Of a stretch of DNA of 64,000 nt, positions 34,870 to 44,285 are shown one piece after another (positions within the stretch are counted from its first letter, which is position 1; every line of letters begins with the position of its first letter). The stretch spans positions 1-64,000 of the forward strand of contig JAWKWA010000013.1 in assembly GCA_041397765.1 (NCBI GenBank), read 5' to 3'. Source of the stretch: JAWKWA01 sp041397765. Its GTDB lineage: Bacteria; Pseudomonadota; Alphaproteobacteria; Rhizobiales; Hyphomicrobiaceae. The position numbers were made by a program, and so were the translations under genes. The notes beneath the pieces were generated by a model. It saw nothing but the letters and a program-made list of their open reading frames with translations. It made no database searches and was not told the DNA's origin.

Positions 34870-35729
34870 CACTTCCCCTTCGCCCGCTCGAGGGCCTTCA
34901 TTGCGGCGCGGCGCGCGAGGACGCCGGCGACCTTCACACGGAACTCCCTGGTGCCACGCTTGTCGTCGATCGGCTGGCAGGCGGCGGAGGCCGCGGCTGC
35001 GAGCTTGGCGAGCGCGGCGTCGTCGAGGCTGGTGCCGATGATGGCGGCGGCCGCCTCCTTGACGAGCAGCGTGCGCGGCGCGACCGCGCCGAGGCCGACC
35101 CGGGCGTCCTTCACCTTGCCGGCATCGTCGAGGACGAGGCTGACGCCGCAACCGACGACGGCGATGTCCATCTCGGTGCGGGGGATGAAGCGCAGATAGG
35201 CGTCGGCGGCGCGGGCGGGCCGGGCCGGCAGGAACACCGACTCGATGATCTCGTCGCGGGCGAGCGAAGTCTTGCCGGGCGAGACCTGGATCTCGACGAC
35301 CGGGACCTCGCGGCGCCTGGAGGGGCCGACGATCCTGACCACCGCATCGGCGGCGATGAGGGCCGGCACGCTGTCGGCGGCGGGCGAGGCGTTGCAGAGA
35401 TTGCCGATCATGGTGGCGCGGCCCTGGACCTGGGTCGAGCCGATGAGGCGCGCCGCCTCGACGACGCCCGGCCAGGCCGCCTTCAGGGCCTCGTGCTGGC
35501 CGAGCTCGGCGCCCGAGACCGCCGCACCGATGCGGAAACCGCCGCTCTCGGCGGTGATGGCGCGCATCCGCTCGATGCGCTTCACATCGACCACGAGGTC
35601 GGGCTCGATGCGCCCCGAGCGCATCTGGACGAGAAGATCGGTGCCGCCGGCGAGCACGCGGGCAAGCCCCTTCTCGCCGGCGAGGAGCTGGACCGCTTCC
35701 TCGATCGTGGCAGGCGCTGAATATCGCAT
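34869..35729 (-). CDS. FAD-binding medium subunit of molybdenum hydroxylase
   Basis: The 286-residue protein has the CO dehydrogenase/xanthine dehydrogenase flavoprotein pattern: LAGGTDLLVQMRSG for FAD, IGSTQVQGRATMIGNLCNASPAADS, and FIPRTEMDIAVVGCG. It is the first gene of the three-subunit unit; its stop overlaps the start of the FeS subunit gene. Confidence 0.92.
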   Translation of the reverse strand: MRYSAPATIEEAVQLLAGEKGLARVLAGGTDLLVQMRSGRIEPDLVVDVKRIERMRAITAESGGFRIGAAVSGAELGQHEALKAAWPGVVEAARLIGSTQVQGRATMIGNLCNASPAADSVPALIAADAVVRIVGPSRRREVPVVEIQVSPGKTSLARDEIIESVFLPARPARAADAYLRFIPRTEMDIAVVGCGVSLVLDDAGKVKDARVGLGAVAPRTLLVKEAAAAIIGTSLDDAALAKLAAAASAACQPIDDKRGTREFRVKVAGVLARRAAMKALERAKGK

Positions 35730-36252
35730 GATTGTTTCTCACTGGAATTGAGGTCGGGCCAGTCGCGCCCGACCGGCGATCCTGTCGATCTGGAATTAGC
35801 CCAAGAGCGGAAGGAGGCGCAACCGCGAGCTGCGCGGGGCAGCATCGCCCGCCCGGCCGGTCAACTCAAGGGGGAAGACGGCGCCGATGTGGGCCTGGAT
35901 CGCCGGCGTGCGGACGGGCGGTCCCATACGGGCGAGGGCTCGCCGCAGGCGGCGGGAATGCCGGCTTCGCCCGTCTGCTCGCGGTCTGCAACGCCCGATG
36001 CGCGGCGGCGCGCTCTATTGTGCGCTGCGGTGGGCTGGGATAGAAGCAGCGCCGGTCGAGGACGGCATCCGTCCGAGGCGACGGCAGCATTTTGTCTTGC
36101 CGCAGGGCCCCGTGCATGCGTGCCATGTCGGGCGAGCACGGCCAAGTGAGCGTGGCCAGCCCGCCGCCGGCATACGCGCCCCGGCGCGAGCCGCCCCGAC
36201 CGACGACCATCCCTTACCTGCATGGTAGGCAGCGAGTGAGAGGAAACAAAGC
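35730..36252. other. Intergenic region upstream of thrS
   Basis: The 523-bp gap separates the divergent Mo hydroxylase unit and thrS and should hold both promoters. I see no convincing boxes, no leader peptide and no coding signal. A short partly palindromic ACCTGCATGGTAGG lies about 30 bp before thrS, followed by a ribosome site AGAGGAAAC. Confidence 0.4.
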
Positions 36253-38250
36253 ATGTCGCAGATCACCATCACCTTCCCCGACGGCGCCAAGCGCGATTAT
36301 CCGGCCGGCATCACCGGTCGGGAAATCGCCGAGAAGATCTCCAAGTCGCTGCTGAAGCGCACCGTCGCCATGAGCATCGACGGGCGGCTCGCCGATCTCG
36401 CCGATCCGATCGAGGCCGACTGCACGCTGAAGCTCATCTCGCGCGAGGACCCCGAGGCGCTCGGGCTCATCCGCCACGACAGCGCGCATGTGCTCGCCGA
36501 GGCGGTGCAGGAGCTCTGGCCGGGAACGCAGGTGACGATCGGTCCGGTGATCGAGAGCGGCTTCTACTACGATTTCGCGCGCGAGGAGCCGTTCCGGCCC
36601 GACGATCTGCCGGTCATCGAGAAGAAGATGGCCGAGATCATCAAGCGCAACAAGCCGTTCGCCAAAGAGGTCTGGTCGCGCGAGAAGGCGAAGGCGTTCT
36701 TCGCCGAGAAGGGCGAGACCTACAAGATCGAGCTGGTCGACGCCATCCCCGAGGGCGACGAGCTGCGCATGTACAGCCAGGGCGAGTGGATCGATCTGTG
36801 CCGCGGCCCGCACATGACCTCGACCGGGCATATCGGCTCGGCCTTCAAGCTCTTGAAGATCGCCGGGGCCTATTGGCGTGGCGATTCCAACAATCCGATG
36901 CTGCAGCGGATCTACGGCACCGCCTTCGCCAGGCCCGAGGAGCTCGAGGCCTATCTGAAACAGCTCGAGGAGGCCGAGAAGCGCGACCATCGCCGGCTCG
37001 GCCGGGAGATGGACCTCTTCCACTTCCAGGAGGAGGGGCCGGGCACCGTGTTCTGGCACGCCAAGGGCTGGACCATGTTCCAGCAGGTGGTCTCCTACAT
37101 GCGCCGCCGGCTCGGGGGCGACTATGACGAGGTCAACGCACCGCAGGTGCTCGACAAATCGCTGTGGGAGACCTCGGGCCACTGGGGCTGGTACCAGGAG
37201 AACATGTTCGCGGTGAAATCCGCCCATGCCTTCGCCCATCCCGAGGACGAGGAGGCGGACCAGCGGGTGTTCGCGCTGAAGCCGATGAACTGCCCGGGCC
37301 ATGTGCAGATCTTCAAGCACGGCCTCAAATCCTATCGCGACCTGCCGATCCGCATCGCCGAGTTCGGCCATGTGCATCGCTACGAGGCCTCGGGCGCGCT
37401 GCACGGTCTCATGCGCGTGCGCGCCTTCACCCAGGACGATGCGCATGTGTTCTGCACCGAGGACCAGCTCGAGGCCGAGATCCTGAAGATCAACGACCTG
37501 ATGATGTCGGTCTACAAGGACTTCGGCTTCGAGGAGGTGGTGGTGAAGCTCGCCACCCGGCCCGAGAAGCGGGTCGGCACCGATGCCATGTGGGACCATG
37601 CCGAGGAGATCCTGAAGCGCGCGCTCGCCCGCATGGCGCGCGAGGACAACCGCATCAAGACCGGGATCAACGAGGGTGAGGGCACGTTCTACGGCCCGAA
37701 ATTCGAGTACACCCTGAAGGATGCCATCGGTCGCGACTGGCAGTGCGGCACGACCCAGGTCGACTTCAACCTGCCGGAGCGGTTCGGCGCCTTCTACATC
37801 GCCGCCGACGGCGAGAAGCGCCAGCCGGTGATGGTGCATCGTGCCATCTGCGGATCGCTCGAGCGCTTCCTCGGCATCCTGATCGAATCGCATGCCGGGC
37901 ATTTCCCGCTCTGGCTGGCGCCGGTGCAGGTGATGGTCTGCCCGATCGTGTCGGATGCCGACGACTATGCCGAGGAGGTGCGCCAGCGGCTCGAGCGCGC
38001 CGGCATCCGGGCCCAATCGGACCTGCGCAACGAGAAGATCAACTACAAGGTGCGCGAGCATTCGGTGACGAAGGTGCCGGTGCTGCTGGTGGTCGGCAAG
38101 CGCGAGGCCGAGGAGGGGACCGTCTCGGTTCGCCGGCTCGGCAGCCAGGCACAACAGGTGCTGGCGCTGAAGGATGCGGTGCAGCTCCTTCTCGAGGAGG
38201 CGCTGCCGCCGGACCTCGCCCGGACGGGCAAGGGCCGGGCGGCGGCGTGA
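36253..38250 (+). CDS. thrS: Threonine--tRNA ligase
   Basis: The 665-residue class II synthetase has the full bacterial layout: TGS domain (1-62, PDGAKRDYPAG), an editing domain with HDSAHVLAEA and the later CRGPH zinc/editing residues, the catalytic core with KPMNCPGH (motif 1/zinc region), RIAEFGHVHRYEASG and GLMRVRAFTQDDAH (motif 2), the HRAICGSLERF (motif 3), and the anticodon domain at the C-terminus (about 560-655). AGAGGAAACAAAGC precedes the ATG. Confidence 0.97.
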   Translation: MSQITITFPDGAKRDYPAGITGREIAEKISKSLLKRTVAMSIDGRLADLADPIEADCTLKLISREDPEALGLIRHDSAHVLAEAVQELWPGTQVTIGPVIESGFYYDFAREEPFRPDDLPVIEKKMAEIIKRNKPFAKEVWSREKAKAFFAEKGETYKIELVDAIPEGDELRMYSQGEWIDLCRGPHMTSTGHIGSAFKLLKIAGAYWRGDSNNPMLQRIYGTAFARPEELEAYLKQLEEAEKRDHRRLGREMDLFHFQEEGPGTVFWHAKGWTMFQQVVSYMRRRLGGDYDEVNAPQVLDKSLWETSGHWGWYQENMFAVKSAHAFAHPEDEEADQRVFALKPMNCPGHVQIFKHGLKSYRDLPIRIAEFGHVHRYEASGALHGLMRVRAFTQDDAHVFCTEDQLEAEILKINDLMMSVYKDFGFEEVVVKLATRPEKRVGTDAMWDHAEEILKRALARMAREDNRIKTGINEGEGTFYGPKFEYTLKDAIGRDWQCGTTQVDFNLPERFGAFYIAADGEKRQPVMVHRAICGSLERFLGILIESHAGHFPLWLAPVQVMVCPIVSDADDYAEEVRQRLERAGIRAQSDLRNEKINYKVREHSVTKVPVLLVVGKREAEEGTVSVRRLGSQAQQVLALKDAVQLLLEEALPPDLARTGKGRAAA

Positions 38251-38370
38251 GGCCGGGCGGTCGGCGTGCCGCCTTTTCGCGGGCGAGCGGCCGGCGAAGG
38301 AGGACGCTGACCGCGCGCCCGCGTTGTGGCATAGATGCAGGTGCTGGACAGGCCCGGCCGTCACCGCTCG

Positions 38371-38390
38371 TTGACATTGCGGTGTCATGA
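38371..38390. promoter_or_regulatory. Candidate promoter or operator upstream of acyltransferase gene
   Basis: TTGACATTGCGGTGTCATGA holds both a consensus -35 hexamer (TTGACA) and an inverted repeat (TGACA at 38372-38376, TGTCA at 38383-38387). No good -10 box is seen at the right distance. It lies about 55 bp before the acyltransferase start. Confidence 0.3.
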
Positions 38391-38444
38391 TGGTCGGACG
38401 TGTCCGTCGATCGGATGGTTCCTTCGTGCCCTGTCTTTGGGGGG

Positions 38445-39452
38445 ATGGCCTTGAGGAAGTTTCCGGAGCTGACCTACGCCTCGCCGAACGATCCGCGGCT
38501 GAAGCGCTGGCTCATCCACACCATCGAGGGCCTGTCGGGCCGCTCCAAATTCCTGCCGCTGTACAAATACTGGAAGAAGAACATCGTCGGTCATCGCGAC
38601 CGCGTGATGGGCGAGCTGCTCGCCCTCATCGACTGCGACCTCAAGATCGACAGCGCCGAGCCCTGGCCGATCGCGGTGCCGGCCGAGGTGCCGCTCGTCA
38701 TCGTCGCCAACCACCCTTTCGGCATCGGTGACGGCATCGCCATCCTGGCGCTCGCCGAGCAACTCGGCCGCCCGTTCAAGGTGCTGATCAACAACCAGCT
38801 CCTGCGCGTGCCGGAGATCCGGCCCTACTCGCTGCCGATCGACTTCGAGGAGACCAAGGAGGCGATGGCGACCAATCTCGCCACTCGCAAGGAGGCGCTC
38901 CGGCTGCTCGCCACCGGCACGACCGTGGTAGTCTTTCCCGCCGGCGGCGTCGCGACCGCGCGATCGCCTTTCGGCAAAGCCGTCGACCTGCCCTGGAAGC
39001 TGTTCACCGCCAAGCTCATCCAGTCGGCGCGGGCCTCGGTGCTGCCGGTCTATTTCGAGGGGCAGAACGGACCGCTGTTCCACATCGCCAGTCGCCTCAG
39101 CCTGACGCTCCGGCTGTCGCTGCTGGTGTCGGAGTTCCGCCGCTTCGCCGGATCGAGCGTCACGGTGCGGATCGGCCGGCTGATCCCGTTTGCCGAGCTT
39201 GGTCACAACGGCGACCGCAAGCTCATGACGGAGGAACTGCACCGGCTGGTGCATGGCCTCGCCAAGGACGCACCGCCGCCGGGCGCGCGGGCGCGCCTCA
39301 AGCGCGTGGGCGGCAAGGCCAAGCGCCATGTGAAGGGTGTCGGCCGACTCGCCAAGATGAAGGCGCGGCGCGTCGGCTCGATGGCGCGCACCCGCATCCG
39401 GGCGCGGCGGCGCTCGGACGGCGGCGACGGGCATACCAGCGTCAGCGTCTGA
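38445..39452 (+). CDS. PlsC-domain acyltransferase (HPFG type)
   Basis: The 335-residue reading is a lysophospholipid or ornithine-lipid type acyltransferase. The catalytic box is ANHPFGIGDG (His with Asp six residues on), followed by the acceptor-binding FPAGGVATAR. The C-terminal 45 residues are strongly basic (many Lys and Arg), perhaps for membrane surface binding. Starts at 38400 (GTG) and 38415 (ATG) are open in the same frame; I chose 38445 because homology begins just after it, but the evidence is thin. Acyl donor and acceptor are unknown. Confidence 0.8.
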   Translation: MALRKFPELTYASPNDPRLKRWLIHTIEGLSGRSKFLPLYKYWKKNIVGHRDRVMGELLALIDCDLKIDSAEPWPIAVPAEVPLVIVANHPFGIGDGIAILALAEQLGRPFKVLINNQLLRVPEIRPYSLPIDFEETKEAMATNLATRKEALRLLATGTTVVVFPAGGVATARSPFGKAVDLPWKLFTAKLIQSARASVLPVYFEGQNGPLFHIASRLSLTLRLSLLVSEFRRFAGSSVTVRIGRLIPFAELGHNGDRKLMTEELHRLVHGLAKDAPPPGARARLKRVGGKAKRHVKGVGRLAKMKARRVGSMARTRIRARRRSDGGDGHTSVSV

Positions 39453-39639
39453 CTCTGGGGCCGTCGCCCCCCGTGGAGTGGGTGGCGTTGCCCGGCATCC
39501 TTGATCCGGCCATCTTCCCTGTCGTTGCCGCAGCCCGGCGGCGATCGAACCCCTTTTCCGCACCTGCCGGCCGCGCCATGATGGCGCGATCGGGTGACCT
39601 CGCGCGCGGGGGACATCGGAAGCGGCAAGGGGGCGCGTC

Positions 39640-40380
39640 GTGACGCTTGAGCAGTGGCTCTCCTATCTTTTCGGTGATGGGTTCTGGGGCGGGCAGGGGC
39701 TCGTCTGGCTCGTCGGCGGCGTCGCGGCGATCGCGGCGCTGACGATCCTCTTTCTCGCCATGCGGGAACGGCCCGCCAGGAAGGCTCGGCCCGGCGGCGA
39801 GGCTCGGCCCGACGGCGAGGTGGCCGAGCGGCCGGCACGGGAAGGGCCTCGGTCGTCCGCGGACCGGCAGGAGCGTGGGGCCGACGTGGTGGCGGCTGGC
39901 CGAGAGGCAGACACGCCATCCTCGGCGCCGCGGACCGATGACGAGGCCCCCGATCGGGAGGCCACCGGCAGCGACGGCGAGGGGGGGCGCATGGCTCGGC
40001 CCGATGCCGGCGGGCTCCTCGCGCTCGCCCGGCAGGAGCATGTGGCCGGCCGGCCGGTGCTCGCGGCGCGTGCCCTCGAGGATCTTCTCGACCTCGCCGG
40101 CCGGACGAGCGCTGCGGGGGATCTGGAGGTGGCCGCCGGCCTCATCGGCGAAGCGCTGAAGATGGCGGGCGCGCTCGATCTGCCGGCATCGGCGGCGGCG
40201 GCGCGCATCGCTTTCGCCGACCTCTCGGTCGCGCGCGGCGACCTGACGAGCGCCTGCGAGCACTGGCAGCTCGCACGCGAGCTTCTGCGCCGCACCGGCC
40301 AGTGGTCGGCGGCCGACGAGATCGACCGGGCGATGCACCGCTCGGGCTGTCCGACCGACTGGGTGCTGAATGCCATCTGA
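39640..40380 (+). CDS. Hypothetical membrane-anchored helical protein beside AAA+ ATPase
   Basis: A 246-residue protein with one membrane span (about 20-41), a disordered Arg/Pro/Glu-rich linker (42-120), and a C-terminal helical region (125-240) whose repeated helices (LLALARQEHVAGRPVLAARALEDLL, split in the family by short turns) look TPR-like. It starts with GTG after AAGGGGG. It ends 60 bp before the AAA+/RF2-like gene and is probably in the same transcript; both are predicted to sit on the inner membrane facing the cytoplasm. Family not recognised. Confidence 0.65.
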   Translation: MTLEQWLSYLFGDGFWGGQGLVWLVGGVAAIAALTILFLAMRERPARKARPGGEARPDGEVAERPAREGPRSSADRQERGADVVAAGREADTPSSAPRTDDEAPDREATGSDGEGGRMARPDAGGLLALARQEHVAGRPVLAARALEDLLDLAGRTSAAGDLEVAAGLIGEALKMAGALDLPASAAAARIAFADLSVARGDLTSACEHWQLARELLRRTGQWSAADEIDRAMHRSGCPTDWVLNAI

Positions 40381-40440
40381 GGCCGGACCGTTCCGCTGCG
40401 AGGCCTCGCGTCCTTCACGCTGTTGCCGAGGGGTGCCCGG

Positions 40441-43400
40441 GTGAGCCAGGTCCCGATCAATCTCCTCGTCTTCCTCGTCCTCATCGCGGCGGTGGCTGCC
40501 ATCTATGTGCGGCACCGGCGGATGGAGGCCGCAGCCGGCCGGCCGGGCGGCCCCGCCAAGACACTCGGCGAGCGTCTGCACGAGATCAATGCCGAGCTGC
40601 AGCCTCGTCGATCAGGCGGCGCATATCGGCGAGGTGGCCGAGCACCCGCTCTATCGGCGCGCGGTCAAGGAGCTGGTCGCTCCGGGAGGTGCCGCTGAGG
40701 ACCGTCCTCGACTATGTGCACGGCCAGGTCTATCCGCTGTCGCTGGCCGCACTCTCGGCGCTTGCCGAGCGTGACGACGGGCACGAGGCGGCCGAGGATC
40801 TCTGCCGCGCGATGGAGGACTTCCATCACTGGCGGTTGCCGCTGGTGCTCGCATGCCTCGCGGCGGTCGAGCCACCGCTGCCGGCGGGGGCGCCGCTGCG
40901 GTCGCTTGGCGAATCCTGGCTCGCCGACGAGAGCGTCAGGCGCCATTTCGCCGCCTATTTCGAGAGCATCGCCGAGCGGCCGGCCGAGCTCGGCAAGCTG
41001 CCCGACAAGCTCTCGCCGGAGCGGCGGGCGGCACTCGAGGCCTTCCTGCTCAGCTTCGGGCAGCCATTGCCGACGGCACTCGCCGCCGGCCTGCCGCCGG
41101 CCGACAAGAACGCCACTGGCGGCGGGAGCGGTGTCCTCGAAGGTATCGGCCGGTTCTGGTCGGGCGAGGCCGATACGCGGCTCGTGGTCGAGCCGGAGCG
41201 CTGGCGGTCGGGTCTTGGGGATGCCGAGCGGCTGTTCGAGCGCACGCCGGTACGCTCTCTCGTCGTGACCGGGGAGAGCCTCGTCGGCAAGTCGTCGTTC
41301 CTCAGGCTGCTCTGCCGGCGCATCGAGGCGCAGGGCTGGCGGGTGCTGGAGGCCGGCGGCGTCGACCTGCAGGCGGGCCAGCAGTATTTCGGCCAGCTCG
41401 AGGCCCGCATCCGCGAGATGATCGCGGCGCTGGACGCGGGCAACCGTATCGTCTGGTATGTGCCGGACCTGCTCGGCCTCGCCCTGTCGGGCACGCATCA
41501 GGGCCAGAGCGCGAGCATTCTCGACCAGATCATGCCGGCGATCGCGGCCGGACGGGTGGTGGTCTGGTCGGAGCTGTCGCCGGCGGGCTTTGCCCGGCTC
41601 GTGCAGGTGCGTCCGCAGATGCGGCGGATGGTCGAGAATGTCCGGCTGGAGCCGATGGCACGGGCCGATGCGCTCGCCCTCGCCGCCAAGGTCGCCGAGA
41701 GGATCGCGGTGGAGGGGCGGATCGGCATCGAGCCGAGCGTGCCGGCGGTGGTGGTGGAGGCGGCCGAGCACTATCTGAGCGCCTCGGCCCTGCCGGGCTC
41801 GGGCCTCAGCCTCCTGAAGCTCGCGGCCGGCCGCATCGCCGGGGGCGCGGGGCATCGCCTCAGCGATCGCGGCGTCCTCGAGCAGCTCGCCCAGCAGACC
41901 GGCATCCCCATCGAGATCCTCGATGCCGGCGCCCAGGTCGATCTCGACGCGGTGCGCGCTCGCTTCTCGCGCCGGGTGATCGGCCAGCCCGAGGCGGTCG
42001 AATCCGTTGTCGCGCGCATCGCCATGCTGAAGGCCGGGCTCAACGATCCCGACAAGCCGATCGGCGTCTTCCTGTTCGCCGGCCCGACCGGCACCGGCAA
42101 GACCGAGCTCGCCAAGGCGATCGCCGACTATCTGTTCGGCTCGACCGACCGCATGATCCGGCTCGACATGAGCGAGCTGAAGACACCGGAATCGCTCGGC
42201 AAGCTGATCGGCTCGGCGGGGCTCGCCTCCGACCAGGACACGCTCGTCGGGCGGATCCGCAAGCAGCCCTTCTCGCTGGTGCTGCTCGACGAATTCGAGA
42301 AGTCGGACCCGCAAGTGTGGGACCTGTTCCTGCAGGTCTTCGACGAGGGGCGGCTGACCGACGCCCAGGGCCAGAGCGCCGACTTCCGCCATTGCCTCAT
42401 CATCCTGACGACCAATATCGGTGCCCGCATCAATCCCGATGCCGGCATCGGCTTTTCCTCGACGCCTGCCGCCTATTCGCGCGATCAGGTGCTGCGCAGC
42501 ATCGGCGAGACGTTCCGGCCCGAGTTCCAGAACCGGCTCGACAAGGTGATCGTGTTCAACCCGCTGACCCGGGAGCAGATGCGCAGCATCCTCGGCAAGG
42601 AGCTCGACAGGGTGTTCGAGCGGCGCGGTCTCAAGGACCGATCCTGGGCGGTCGAATGGGACGCCGCCGCGCGCGAATTCCTGCTCGACAAGGGCTTCAC
42701 GCCCGAACTCGGCGCGCGGCCGCTCAAGCGAGCGATCGACCAGCATTTCACCGCACCGCTCGCCGAGACCATCGTCGAGCGGCGGTTCCTTTGAGGCGAT
42801 TAGTTCATTATCCAACGACGGCGACCGGCTGATCGCCGAGTTCGTCGATCCCGACGCCGATGCCGACCGTGGCCTGTCCGATCTCGGCCGGGAGGCGCTC
42901 GCATTCGACGGGGCGGCGCCCTCGCTGCCGCAGATGGTCCTCGAGCCGGAGGGAACGGCGGCCGAGATCGCGGCGCTGGCGCGCGTCGTTGCGGAATGCG
43001 GCGGGCGCATCGAGGCGTCGAGCTGGGCGGAGCTGAAGCACGGCCTCGGCGAGGAGATGAGCCGGCCGGAATTCTGGAGCCGGCCCGACCGCTTCGAGGC
43101 GCTGTCGCGCCTGGAGCTCATGGACCGTCTGGGAGCGGCGGTCGAGGCCGCCCAGTCCCTGCTCGGGCGGCTGTCGCGCCTGCCGGGAGCGTCGGGCCAG
43201 CAGTTGCGCGATCTCGTCCAGCGCCTCGCCCTGCAGCTCCACCAGATCGGCGAAGGCTTCGACGACCTGATGCTCGCAGCGCCGATCGATGTCGCGGTGC
43301 TGGTCGAGCCGGCTTCGAGATGCCGCGCCAGCGAACGCTCGGCGGTCGAGAGTGGGGCGAGGAGATCCTCGCCATGTACCGCGCCTATGCGCGTGAGCGG

Positions 43401-43781
43401 CAGATGCAACTCGTCGAGATCGCGGCGCTCGGGCGCGATGCCGGGCCGGTCCTCGTCATCTCGGGATATGGCGCGAGCCGGACACTCGGGCGCGAGGCGG
43501 GGCTGCATGTCTACGAGCGCGACGAGAAGTCGAGCGGGCGGATCGCCGTGCGCGTGCTGACGGTGACGCCGCCGGCCGGAATGCCCGATCCCCAGAGGCT
43601 CGCACGCTACCTCTCCGACAGCTTCGCCGCGAGCGCCCGCGCCCATGCGATCACCCGGCGCTATCGCCGCACGCCCGATCCGCTGGTCGCCAATGCGGAC
43701 GGCTCGTGGCGGACCCGGCGGATCGAGAGTGTGCTCGGGGGCAGCTTCGATCTGGTCGAGGCGATGGACCGGCAGCGCTGA
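40441..43781 (+). pseudogene. ClpA/ClpB-like AAA+ ATPase fused to RF2-like domain, four frameshifts
   Basis: Joining frames gives one protein of about 1110 residues. Order: N-terminal membrane span (INLLVFLVLIAAVAAIYV), a helical domain (EHPLYRRAVKELV, VPLRTVLDYVHG), AAA1 with Walker A GESLVGKSS but a degenerate Walker B (WYVPDL), AAA2 with intact GPTGTGKT, LLDEFEK, LTTN, arginine-finger FRPEFQNRLD and sensor 2 GARPLKR. Then a release-factor-2-like part: MSRPEFWSRPDRFEALSR (domain 1), WGEEILAMYRAYARER and ISGYGASRTLGREAGLH (PCRF domain), and a C-terminal RRIESVLGGSFDL matching the RF2 end. The GGQ hydrolysis domain is missing. Frame changes at about 40600, 40677, 42790 and 43310. The longest intact piece is 40700-42794. 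The start GTG at 40441 follows GAGGGG. Confidence 0.75.
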
Positions 43782-44285
43782 GGGGAGGGGGACATCAGGT
43801 CGCCGGGAGCAGCCCTTCGGGGCGGCCGGCCGCAGGATGGTTCGGGGAAGGGCGGGGCGGCGTGATCAAGGGCAGGGCGTGCCGATGAACAGGCCACCCT
43901 TGTAGAGGAGTATCCTGGAGCCGTCAGCGTCGAACGGCTCCGGTTCGGACGCCGTGTAGGGGGGAGGAGGGAGGAACAGCGTCCGGCTCTGTAACGTCGG
44001 GTCCCTTGGGTTGGTTCCGGGGTCCGGGAAGAAAAAACCCGAGGGCCGTGGCGTGCCGCTGGAGAGCCACGGCCGGGGGCGTCGGGAGGAGAGGTTCCAC
44101 GGCTTCGGGCGAGAGGGGCGGGGCCCGGCCACGGCGGCCGGCGATCGATCGAGGACGCCTGCTGGTGCCACGCCTTTCTTCTTGTCACCGCCACGGCGCG
44201 GGTGCGAAAAGAAGCCGAAAGCTGTTGGCAGGCCGGCCGATCTCGCCGGATCGTCTGCGGTGCTCCCGATTGCGAGGTTGACGCC
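43782..44285. other. Intergenic region upstream of zinc metallopeptidase gene
   Basis: The 504-bp gap carries no supported gene. Its one clear structure is the terminator-like hairpin at 44044-44074, which points to the minus strand. On that strand the 210 bp between it and the peptidase start could hold a short RNA. A long minus-strand open frame crosses the region but lacks coding character and runs antisense to the peptidase gene. Confidence 0.45.
44032..44074 (-). terminator. Orphan intrinsic terminator on the minus strand
   Basis: Read on the minus strand, GGCCGTGGC (44066-44074) pairs perfectly with GCCACGGCC (44044-44052) around a 13-nt loop, then CTCGGG and a run of six T follow. This is a classical Rho-independent terminator, yet no minus-strand gene lies upstream within reach, since the peptidase gene is on the plus strand. 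Confidence 0.6.
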
